In this document: in pieces, positions 33,304 through 41,919 of the stretch
Numbering within the stretch: the stretch's first letter is position 1
Layout of the letters: each line of letters opens with the position of its first letter
From: JBMDXB01 sp048594975
Lineage (GTDB): Bacteria > Acidobacteriota > Vicinamibacteria > Vicinamibacterales > 2-12-FULL-66-21
Assembly: GCA_048594975.1 (NCBI GenBank)
Contig: JBMDXQ010000095.1
Span: 54,588 to 118,587 of the forward strand
DNA: 64,000 nucleotides
Direction: 5' to 3'
Translations under genes and position numbers: made by a program
Notes under the pieces: generated by a model
Databases searched by the model: none
Seen by the model: only the letters and a program-made list of their open reading frames with translations
What the model was told of the DNA's origin: nothing

Positions 33304-36300
33304 ATGCCCATTGCCTACCAGTTCCTGCCCTGGGTGCGACGCGGGCTCGCCGTCGCGCTCGATGGTGAAGACAACCTCGGCGTCCCTGGCGCTGCGCAGT
33401 TGGCCGCGCGCGGCAGCGCGCAGATAGGCGTCACGCTCGCCGCGCCGCATGAAGCCACGGCAATCGCGCCGCTGGCGATGCGGCTGCACGGGCCCGGCGA
33501 CGTGATCGGCATCGATCAGCGGCTCGTCGTCCGCACCGACCCGAAGCCCAACGCGCGCAACTTCGAGCCGAACTACCTGGCGATCGTCGACTTCGACCCG
33601 CCCGACTTCCCCTGGATGCTGACGCCGGCGAAGGCGCAGGGGAACCGACGGCTCCGACCGTGGCTGGTCCTGGTCGTGCTCGACGTAGCGAAGACGGGCC
33701 TGCCGCGTATGAGCGACGGAGCGCCGCTGCCGTCGATCCGCATCGACGCCACGGAGGTCGAGAACGAGCTGCCCGACCTGGCCGATTCGTGGTCGTGGGC
33801 ACACGCGCAGCTCGTGAACGACAGCGCGGCACAGATCCAGGCGGACCTCCAGGGGCGACCGAGCAGCAACATCTCCCGGCTCGTCTGTCCGCGGCGGCTG
33901 AAGGAACGGACGGATTACGTGGCCTGCGTTGTCCCGGCGTTCGAGCCGGGCCGGCTGCGCGGCCTCGGGCGGGTGCAGGAGAACGATCCCAGCATCAGCA
34001 CGCTCGCGCCGGCGTGGGAGAGGGCCGCCGATACCGAGGTGGTGCTGCCGGTTTACTACCACTGGGAGTTCTCCACCGGTCCCAAGGGCGACTTCGAATC
34101 GCTCGCCCGCCGCCTGCGCACGCCCGGCTCGTACAAGGGCACGCCCGTGGAGGCGCAACTGAAGGCCGTCGGCACGATCCCGATGTCGATCGACAACATC
34201 CTGAACGGCTCGCAGCCCGGCCTGACCACGACCATGGAAGGCGCGTTCGTGCCACTCGGTTATCAGCCCGGTTCGCCGCCGGCTGACGTGCAGGCGCAGA
34301 GCCTCGAGATCATCGTCAACACGCCGCAGGACCAGGTGGCCAACCCGGTGGCCGATGGCCCCGACATCGCGGTCGGGAAGCGGCTCGAGGTCAAGCCGCC
34401 GCTGTACGGCGCGTGGCACGCGAAGCAGCACCAGGTCTTCCGCGCCGGCGTCGGCCCGGCAGCGGCGCCGAAGCTCGGGGCGCACTGGCTCGCCGACCTG
34501 AACCTGAACCCGCGCTACCGCGGCGCGGCGGGGTACGGGGCGGAAGTCGTGCGGATGAAGCAGGAGGAGTACGTCGACGCCTGCTGGGACCAGATCGGCG
34601 ACATCCTCGCCGCGGAAATGACGTTCAACCTCACACGGCTCGCGATCGAGTCGCTCGGCGCGCTGAAGCGCAAGCACTACGACGTGCTGCCGCCGGAGCG
34701 GCTGCTGCAGCTGTTCGGGCCGGCGCTGCCACGCATCGAGGCGCTCGGCACGCCCGCGCAGACGTTCCGCATCAACGGCACGGTGGCGTCGCTCGGCGGC
34801 CGGCTCGCGCGGTCGAGCATGCCGGCAGCGCTCGTGGACACGGCGATGCGCCGGGTCGCGAGCCCGGCCAACCGCTCGCTGCGGATGGCCGCGCGCCTGA
34901 ACCGGACCGCCGACGCGCTGCCGGCGGCGTTCGGCCAGTACGTGACGACCATGGCGCGCGCGACCCGGAAGCCGGCGGCATTCGCCGTCAACTCGTTCGT
35001 GCCCGACGGGGTGGTGAGCACGCGGTTGTTCGAGGGGATCGATCTCCGCGGCGCCGCGACCACCGCCGTCGACCTCTCGAGCATCGGCCTCGGACGGGAC
35101 ACGGCAACCGTCGGCGATCTCCGGAAGCTGCTGGCCAGCTCGAAGGAAGCGGAGCGCGCGCTGGCGCGCGGCGTGCCCGAGCCGAAGCTGCGCGAAGGAC
35201 AGAACATACCGATCTTCACCGACCTGCAGGTCGATCGTTTCGGGACGCTGATCTCGGCGTCCCCGACGGTGCGGGCGGCGGACTGGCTGACCGTGGCGTC
35301 GCTCATCGACGCGCCGGACGAGCGGGATGCCGCCGGATTCCTGGTGGAGATGGACACCACCACCGGCATCCTGCAGGTCAGCTCGCTGCGGCTCGACCGC
35401 CGCACCGGCGAGGTCACGGTCGGCCGCGTCGTCGGCCGCATCGACGCCACGGGCCGGCGCCTACGCGTGCCCACCACGCCGGTCCCGCGCCCGCGGGGGC
35501 GCGCCCGGGAAGCCGCCAGACCGGCAGGCCTCGCCAGGCTCGAGCTCGGCGAGGTCCGCGAGTACGACGCGGGCGGGCTGCTCGCGTCGCTGCCGCCGAA
35601 CGCGTTGAGCACCGTCGCGGACGAGCCGGCGCCGACCCTGACGCTCGATCCGTCGCTGGAGTTCCGGCCGCTACAGGACCGCACGCCGACGGTCGCGAGC
35701 GTGACCATCCCGCCCCCGATCCGCGGCCGCGAGCCGCTGACCCGCTTGACGACCGCGACGCGCGGTGTGCAGACGACGTGGCGCGACGCCTTTGTCTCGG
35801 CGCGCGTCGAGGTGCAGGTGATCGACTTTCCACTGCGCGATGCCGCCGCGGTGCTGCGCGCGCGCACCGATCCGGCGCTGACGCTGCCGCGGCGCCTGGC
35901 CTCGACGGTGTCGATCGCGCAGGCCGCGTTCGACCGCGCCGGCCCGCACGTGGCGGCCTTCCTGCCGGCGACCGCGGGCCTCCACCACCGCTACATGATC
36001 CCGAAGTACTTCGACCGGGTGATGGCGTGGCCGCACCTGCGCAACGCCTTCTACCGCGACCTCGCCGATTACGACAAGCACGCGTTCATGCCCGGGATCG
36101 ACGACCTGCCGCAGGACCTGATCATGCTCGTGCAGGTCAACCAGTACTTCATCGACGCGGTGATGGCCGGCGCCAACTACGAGATGAACCGGGAGCTGCT
36201 GTGGCGCGGGTTCCCGACCGACCTGCGCGGCACGCCGTTCCAGCGCTTCTGGGGCCGTGTGGGACTGACGAACGAGCTGCTGAACGACATGGAACCGATG

Positions 36301-36963
36301 CACCAGTGGAGGGCGCAGCCGCTCGGGAAGCGCACCGACGAGAACATGGTCGATCCCGACCGGATCGCGCTGCTGGTGCGCGGGCAGCTCCTGCGGCGCT
36401 ACCCGAACACCGCCGTCTACGCGTGGAAGAAGCGCACGACGCCGCCGGCGAATCCCGAGGACCGCACCCGGCTGATGAAGGACGGGAACGGGAACCCGCC
36501 GGCCGGCGCGATCCAGACGCCGGTGTTCTCGGGGTTCATTGCGCCCGACGTCACGTTCTTCGGCTTCGACATCGACAAGGCCACGGTGGCGCAGTGGTGC
36601 TTCGTGCTCGAGGAGCAGATGAGCGAGCCGCGCTTCGGGTTCGACGTCGACGTCACGCCGCCCGGCCAGCCGCAGGGGGCCGCGCCGAAGCAGCGCTCGG
36701 CGTTGCGTTGGGCGTTGCAGGACCTGGCGCGGGACGACAGCGTGCTGCGGTCGCGCCAGTACAACCCCTACAAGGCGTTGTCGTGGAGCCACCTGCAGGT
36801 GGCGCCGGGCGCGTTTGCCACGGTGCAGAGCCTGGTCACCGTCGCCGACAAGCCGTTCACCTCGTTCCCGACGCTCGCGCCGAACGCCACCGCTGCCGAG
36901 GTCGCGAAAGCGCTGATCCAGGAACCGTTCCGCGCCTATTACCTCGGCGACGATCTCGCGTAG
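33304..36963 (+). CDS. Giant uncharacterised protein, second gene of the cluster
   Basis: A 1219-residue protein without signal peptide or membrane segments. I do not recognise a named domain. The N terminus MPIAYQFLPWVRRGLA and the segments RPWLVLVVLDV, LADSWSWAHAQL, YHWEFSTGPKGDFESLARRL and LYGAWHAKQHQVFR look like conserved blocks. A central helical region (~400-560) is followed by a proline-rich hinge around residue 720 and a C-terminal block with HHRYMIPKYFDRVMAWPHL, NYEMNRELLWRGFPTDLRGT and FFGFDIDKATVAQW. Aromatic-rich, well-ordered sequence across the whole length argues for a structural or binding protein rather than a simple enzyme. Spacing of 7 and 9 bp to its neighbours makes it part of the same operon. 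Confidence 0.75.
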   Translation: MPIAYQFLPWVRRGLAVALDGEDNLGVPGAAQLAARGSAQIGVTLAAPHEATAIAPLAMRLHGPGDVIGIDQRLVVRTDPKPNARNFEPNYLAIVDFDPPDFPWMLTPAKAQGNRRLRPWLVLVVLDVAKTGLPRMSDGAPLPSIRIDATEVENELPDLADSWSWAHAQLVNDSAAQIQADLQGRPSSNISRLVCPRRLKERTDYVACVVPAFEPGRLRGLGRVQENDPSISTLAPAWERAADTEVVLPVYYHWEFSTGPKGDFESLARRLRTPGSYKGTPVEAQLKAVGTIPMSIDNILNGSQPGLTTTMEGAFVPLGYQPGSPPADVQAQSLEIIVNTPQDQVANPVADGPDIAVGKRLEVKPPLYGAWHAKQHQVFRAGVGPAAAPKLGAHWLADLNLNPRYRGAAGYGAEVVRMKQEEYVDACWDQIGDILAAEMTFNLTRLAIESLGALKRKHYDVLPPERLLQLFGPALPRIEALGTPAQTFRINGTVASLGGRLARSSMPAALVDTAMRRVASPANRSLRMAARLNRTADALPAAFGQYVTTMARATRKPAAFAVNSFVPDGVVSTRLFEGIDLRGAATTAVDLSSIGLGRDTATVGDLRKLLASSKEAERALARGVPEPKLREGQNIPIFTDLQVDRFGTLISASPTVRAADWLTVASLIDAPDERDAAGFLVEMDTTTGILQVSSLRLDRRTGEVTVGRVVGRIDATGRRLRVPTTPVPRPRGRAREAARPAGLARLELGEVREYDAGGLLASLPPNALSTVADEPAPTLTLDPSLEFRPLQDRTPTVASVTIPPPIRGREPLTRLTTATRGVQTTWRDAFVSARVEVQVIDFPLRDAAAVLRARTDPALTLPRRLASTVSIAQAAFDRAGPHVAAFLPATAGLHHRYMIPKYFDRVMAWPHLRNAFYRDLADYDKHAFMPGIDDLPQDLIMLVQVNQYFIDAVMAGANYEMNRELLWRGFPTDLRGTPFQRFWGRVGLTNELLNDMEPMHQWRAQPLGKRTDENMVDPDRIALLVRGQLLRRYPNTAVYAWKKRTTPPANPEDRTRLMKDGNGNPPAGAIQTPVFSGFIAPDVTFFGFDIDKATVAQWCFVLEEQMSEPRFGFDVDVTPPGQPQGAAPKQRSALRWALQDLARDDSVLRSRQYNPYKALSWSHLQVAPGAFATVQSLVTVADKPFTSFPTLAPNATAAEVAKALIQEPFRAYYLGDDLA

Positions 36964-36972
36964 GAGCCCGGC

Positions 36973-39900
36973 ATGCCCGTCCTGCCACTCGACCTCGGTC
37001 GCATTCGTGAAGCGCGGACCGCGCTCGCACGGCAGCGCGCCGCGCAGCGTGCCGCGGGTGCGGACCATCAACGCGCGACGGCCGAGCTCGAGCGCCTGCG
37101 CCGCGCCGGCGCGGATCCGCGCGAGCTCGAGCGGGCCGGCGCACGCGTCAAGGCGCTCGCCGATCGCGTGCGCTCCGCCGCCGCCTCGTCGCGCTCGTCG
37201 CTGAGAACGATTGGCGAGCTCTCCGAACGCCTGCGCGACCGGCGCGACCCCGCGGTCTTGGTGCAGGCGCTCGCGGCCTCGCACCCGGTCGCGCTCCTGC
37301 CCGTTGCCGTGCAGACCCGGTATGACAAGCAGACCACGAAGCTGATGATCCGGATCTACCCGGATACGCTGCACGGCTTCACGCACGATCCCGGACTCAG
37401 GCCGAGCGAGGTCGAGGACGGCAGGCGCTACTGGATCCAGCGGTTCGCCGTCCCGGCAGACTCCCGGTCGCCGTGGACGCACATCGCCCGCGTGCTCGGG
37501 CCGTCGCGCGCCGCCTACGTCGTGAAGGCCACGACGCCAGCCAACGCCGGCGCCATCGGGGAGGCGAGCGCGCCCGAGTTCGACGACGAGTCCATTCCGC
37601 TCGCGGCGAGCGACGCGCCGCCGGTGTTCGCGGAGGCGCTGCCCGATCGCTTCGTCGCCATCGGCTTCCGCGGCGGCCGCGAGATCTTCCGCAAGTGGGG
37701 CAGCGTGGTCGCCGACCAGCTGCCCGTGTCGCCGCATTTCGATCCGCTGCTGGTCGAGGAGCCGACCACGAAGGACCCGTTCGCAGGCGATCGCGCGTGG
37801 CTCGTCGACTACGCCGCCGCCGAAGCGGCGGGCATGGCGATCACGATCACCCCGACCGATCTCCGCGGCGCGCAGCTGTCCCAGGGCGTCGAGCGTCTGC
37901 TCGTCCTCGGGGTGGACTGGACACAGACGCCGGAATCGGCGGCGCGGCTCATCGCGTCGCTCCTCGACAACCATCATCACAGCGACGGGCTGGCATTCGT
38001 CGCGCAGGGCACGCCCACGAACAACACGGGCTCGACCCGCGCCGGTTACGCCGCCAGCGGCGCGGATGTGGTGGACGCGCTCGACCCCGCACAGGCCGGC
38101 GCTCAATCGGCGGCCGTGGCCGACGAGCTCGCCAGCGCCGGCGCCAGGCTCCAGCTGCTGCTCGGCGTGCCGAAGCCGGCCGTCGAGAGCGGCGGCGCGC
38201 CGGCGCCCGGCTTCGACGCCGGCGTCGTTCCCGGCGCGAGGCTGCTCGAGGGGGCGACCGCCGGCCACATGATCAACGCGCTCTGGAACGCAACGGTCGG
38301 CTACACCCTGCGGTTCTTCTGGAACCCGCTCGACAGCGCGCAGACGCTCATCGACGACGAGTCCATCGAGCTGTTGCGCGCCTTCGCCGTCCGCTACCTG
38401 CGGCCCGGCGGTCCGCTCTCCGTGCTGCGGGTCGGCGACACGCCGTACGGCATCCTCCCCGTGACCGCCAGGGCGTTCGCACCCAAAGGCAATTCGCCGC
38501 TCGAGCGTGAGCTCGCCGAGGCCATCACCTGGTTCCGCCTGCACTGGGAGCGGGCAGTGCGCAGCGTTCCCACGCTCCGCAACCCGAGCGCCGCGAGCCT
38601 GCACCAGGTGCTCGCAATGCAGCCGTGGGCGCTGGCCAAGCGGTTCTGGCAGCTCGCCGGCCCGGCGGCGATTCAGAACTATCCGGATATCCTGCCGCAT
38701 GCGCAGTGGCAGGGCGCGTTCCTGCACCTGCTCGTCGCCGACCTGCTGGAGAAACATCCCGCCAGCATCAGGTCGCCGTTCCTCGCCACCTGCGCCGAGC
38801 GGCCCAAGCCGACGCCGCTCGACGCGGTGCCGTGGGTGCAGCGCGACCCGGCGCAGCCGAAACGCGAGCTCGACGGCGACCGGCCGCTGGCGCGGAACTT
38901 CATCGCCACGCTGCTCGACCTGCTGTCGAACCCGGCCTCGGAAATCCGCGCACAACTCGTCGCGATGGAGAACGGCGAGTCGCTGCTCGAGGCGATGCTC
39001 GCGTTTGCCGCCGACGAAGAGGTGCTACAGTCCGGGCGCCTGCTGTTCCGCGACCACGTGGCGTCGCGCCCGAACCTGAGCGCGACGATCAAGGCGCAGG
39101 CGCGCCGGCTGCGTCCCGCCGAGTACGTCGGCGTCGACGTGCAGACGCAGGTCGGCGACCAGTTCGACGTCGGCCACGCGAACGCCATCCTCGGGCTCAG
39201 GCTGCAGGGCACCACCAACAATCGCACCGTCGAATCGTTCATCGGCGGCCATCTCGGCGGCATCGTCGCCAGCTGGCCGGAGCAGCTGCAGAACATCGCC
39301 AGATTCAACGAGAGCCTCGCGTTCCTGAAGGACCGCCGCGCCGGGGAACTCGGGCAGGCATTCCGGACGACGCTCGATCTCTACGCCCACCGGCTCGACG
39401 CGTGGATCACCGCGCTCGCCACCAAGCGGCTCGACGAGATGCGCGAGCGCGCGCCCGAAGGCCTCCACATCGGTGCCTTCGGGGTGGTCGAAGACCTGCT
39501 GCCCGACTCGGTGCGCCCCGCCGACCAGGCGGCCGACAGCCTCGGCTACGTGCACGCACCGTCGCTGCAGCAGGCCGCCGCCGCGGCGATCCTGCGCAGC
39601 GGCCACCTCGCCAACCGCCAGGCGGCCGGCGGCGCGTTCGACATCGACCTCCGATCGCATCGCGTGAAGCGCGCGAAGCGCCTGCTCGAGGGGCTCGCGA
39701 ACGGGCAGTCGATGGCCGCGCTGCTCGGGTATCGGTTCGAGCGCGCGCTGCGCGACGACAGGCTGTCGCAGCACATCCTCGAGCTGCGCCGCGCCTTTCC
39801 GCTGCGGCCGGCGGGCGAGAAGGCGACCGACGAGGCGAGGGAATCGATTGCCGCGCGTGACGTGATCGACGGCGTCCGGCTCGTCGCCGAGTACCGGGAG

Positions 39901-41907
39901 AAGGGCATCAATCACATCGCGGCGTCCGTCCAACCGGCCGTCACCCTCTCGGCCGGCGAACGGCAGACGATCAAAGCAATCATCGACGACCTCGTCGATC
40001 AGCTGGACTCCGTGGCCGACCTGCTGCTCGCCGAGAGCGTGTTCCAGATCGCCGGCGGCAACATGGACGGCGCCGGCGCGGCGATGCTCGCGCTCGACAA
40101 GCAACAACGGCCGCCCGACACGCGCGGCCTCGACACGCCGCACAGCACCCGTGGCTACACGCAGCGCGTCGTCGTCGCCATGCAGACGGACCAGATCGGC
40201 CCGTGGGCGGGCGCGGCCGACGATGACATCGCCGCCGCCGTCGAGCCGCGGCTGAACGCCTGGCTCGCCGGCCTGCTCGGTGATCCGGCGAGCTTCGTGT
40301 TCGGCGCCCGCGTGTTCAACGCCGTGCTCGATCCCGGGGATGCGACGCGGATCGTGTCGTGGACCGATTCCGGCGTGACGCTCGAGACCGGTCTGAACGA
40401 GCTGGGACTCTCGCCGCTCGCGCTGGTGCTGGGCAGCGAGGCGCAGCAGGTGGGGGGGCAGAGCGCGGTGCAGGAGCGCATCGGTGCCGTGCTGTCGGCC
40501 AAGGCGCGCGCGCGTCCCAACGCCGATCCCAGCCGCGAGGCAATCGTGCTCGACGCCGACTCGCCGCAGCAGGGCAGGCAGGGCCTGGTCGCGTTCGAGT
40601 CGTTCGCGTGGCTGCTGCGCCGGCTGATCGAACGCGCGCGGCCGCTGCGCCGGGTGGACATGGTGCTGGTCGAAGACGGCGTCGAGACCGGCGCGACGCT
40701 GGACGACGGCGAGTTCGCCGGCGTCGACCTGCCGGACCTGAAGCAGCGCCTTCAGGCCGCGGAGACGCCCGCGCAGGCTGCCATCGCGGCGCTGGATGCG
40801 GCGATCGCCGCCGTGCCCGCCAACCCGGACGCGGTCGCGGCGCTCGACCCGCAGGCGCCGGCGACCCAGGTGATGCTGGGGGGGCTACACGCGGCGTTGG
40901 GCCAGGCGCGCCGCCTGGGATGGCGCAGCGCTCTGCCCAGCGAGCGGGTGAGCGGGGCCACGGAGGCGGTCCAGGGCGAGCGCGTGGCCGCGGAGGAAAC
41001 CGTCGCGCGCGCCGTCGCCCGCGCGAAGGCACTGGTCGCGGAGATCACGGCCCGGCTCGACGCCGCGCCATCGCCCGTCCCCACCGCCAGCCTGGCGAAG
41101 CAGGCGCAGGCTGCCGTCAACCGCATCCACGCCATCCTCGGCAAGTCCTTCCCCCTGCTTCCGCGCTTCACGCTTGGGGGGTATGCGCCCGCAGCCTCCG
41201 CGTCGCTCGGCGACCGCGCGACGCTGCTTGACGCCGACGACCTCGCGATTGCCGGATGGCTTCCGAAGCTCGGCTGCGTCCGCGAGGCGACCGGGCTGCT
41301 CGCCGACGTGCTGAGCGCCGCCGAGGCGATGGGGCAGGCCGGCGCGCCCGACGACCTCAAGCTGCTGCAGTTCCCGCGCAGCCCGGCCGCGCGCTGGGGC
41401 GCGTTGCCACCGGCGCCCGACCAGGATCTGCGCGGCGTCGTGGCGGTCGCGGCGCACGCGCCGTCGGCGCTGGCCACCATCGCTCCCGGCGACCTGCTGT
41501 GCGGGCTGTTCGTCGACGAGTGGTCGGAATCGATTCCGTCGACCACGGGGACGACGGGTCTCGGGTTCCATTACGATGCGCCCGGCGCGCGGCCGCCACA
41601 GAGCATCCTGCTCGCGGTGCCCGCCGACCCGTCGGCGGACGCCTGGACGCTCGACGGGCTGATCGACGTCGTCAACGAGGCGATGGCGCTCGCGCGCCTG
41701 CGCGCGGTGCGGCCGCAGGACCTGACCGGGCTCGGCTTGATCCTGCCCGGCATCATCCTCTCGAACAATTTCAAGCAGGACGTGCCGACGGTGGACTTCG
41801 CCGGCATCCTCGACAGGAACCTGGCGGTGCTGCGCGCGGCGGCTGGGCAGACGAGCACGTCGACCGTGATGAAGATGGCCGCCGGCACCACGGCACTTTT
41901 CGAATAG
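36973..41907 (+). CDS. Giant uncharacterised protein with N-terminal coiled coil, third gene of the cluster
   Basis: At 1644 residues this is the largest protein of the window. Residues ~10-95 form an Ala/Arg-rich coiled coil (REARTALARQRAAQRAAGAD ... SERLRDRRDP). The remainder is a soluble, mixed alpha/beta protein with no signal peptide and no enzyme motif I recognise. Conserved-looking blocks include VGYTLRFFWNPLDSAQTLI, LRVGDTPYGILPV, LGYVHAPSLQQAAAAAILRS, FDIDLRSHRVKRAKRLLEGL and MAALLGYRFERALRD; I recall similar strings only in unnamed bacterial proteins. A C-terminal third (~1230-1380) is again Ala-rich and helical. TAGGAG serves as ribosome-binding site; the fourth gene begins 12 bp after the stop. 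Confidence 0.75.
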   Translation: MPVLPLDLGRIREARTALARQRAAQRAAGADHQRATAELERLRRAGADPRELERAGARVKALADRVRSAAASSRSSLRTIGELSERLRDRRDPAVLVQALAASHPVALLPVAVQTRYDKQTTKLMIRIYPDTLHGFTHDPGLRPSEVEDGRRYWIQRFAVPADSRSPWTHIARVLGPSRAAYVVKATTPANAGAIGEASAPEFDDESIPLAASDAPPVFAEALPDRFVAIGFRGGREIFRKWGSVVADQLPVSPHFDPLLVEEPTTKDPFAGDRAWLVDYAAAEAAGMAITITPTDLRGAQLSQGVERLLVLGVDWTQTPESAARLIASLLDNHHHSDGLAFVAQGTPTNNTGSTRAGYAASGADVVDALDPAQAGAQSAAVADELASAGARLQLLLGVPKPAVESGGAPAPGFDAGVVPGARLLEGATAGHMINALWNATVGYTLRFFWNPLDSAQTLIDDESIELLRAFAVRYLRPGGPLSVLRVGDTPYGILPVTARAFAPKGNSPLERELAEAITWFRLHWERAVRSVPTLRNPSAASLHQVLAMQPWALAKRFWQLAGPAAIQNYPDILPHAQWQGAFLHLLVADLLEKHPASIRSPFLATCAERPKPTPLDAVPWVQRDPAQPKRELDGDRPLARNFIATLLDLLSNPASEIRAQLVAMENGESLLEAMLAFAADEEVLQSGRLLFRDHVASRPNLSATIKAQARRLRPAEYVGVDVQTQVGDQFDVGHANAILGLRLQGTTNNRTVESFIGGHLGGIVASWPEQLQNIARFNESLAFLKDRRAGELGQAFRTTLDLYAHRLDAWITALATKRLDEMRERAPEGLHIGAFGVVEDLLPDSVRPADQAADSLGYVHAPSLQQAAAAAILRSGHLANRQAAGGAFDIDLRSHRVKRAKRLLEGLANGQSMAALLGYRFERALRDDRLSQHILELRRAFPLRPAGEKATDEARESIAARDVIDGVRLVAEYREKGINHIAASVQPAVTLSAGERQTIKAIIDDLVDQLDSVADLLLAESVFQIAGGNMDGAGAAMLALDKQQRPPDTRGLDTPHSTRGYTQRVVVAMQTDQIGPWAGAADDDIAAAVEPRLNAWLAGLLGDPASFVFGARVFNAVLDPGDATRIVSWTDSGVTLETGLNELGLSPLALVLGSEAQQVGGQSAVQERIGAVLSAKARARPNADPSREAIVLDADSPQQGRQGLVAFESFAWLLRRLIERARPLRRVDMVLVEDGVETGATLDDGEFAGVDLPDLKQRLQAAETPAQAAIAALDAAIAAVPANPDAVAALDPQAPATQVMLGGLHAALGQARRLGWRSALPSERVSGATEAVQGERVAAEETVARAVARAKALVAEITARLDAAPSPVPTASLAKQAQAAVNRIHAILGKSFPLLPRFTLGGYAPAASASLGDRATLLDADDLAIAGWLPKLGCVREATGLLADVLSAAEAMGQAGAPDDLKLLQFPRSPAARWGALPPAPDQDLRGVVAVAAHAPSALATIAPGDLLCGLFVDEWSESIPSTTGTTGLGFHYDAPGARPPQSILLAVPADPSADAWTLDGLIDVVNEAMALARLRAVRPQDLTGLGLILPGIILSNNFKQDVPTVDFAGILDRNLAVLRAAAGQTSTSTVMKMAAGTTALFE

Positions 41908-41919
41908 GGGGGCCAGCAC

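Noticed and set aside
35671..38955. Minus-strand open frame of 1094 codons inside the giant cluster (and a similar 1126-codon one at 29931-33311)
   Set aside because: Long antisense frames are expected opposite GC-rich genes with GC-rich third positions; composition is Arg/Ala/His-rich with no domain, and the plus strand has ordered, aromatic-rich proteins with ribosome-binding sites.
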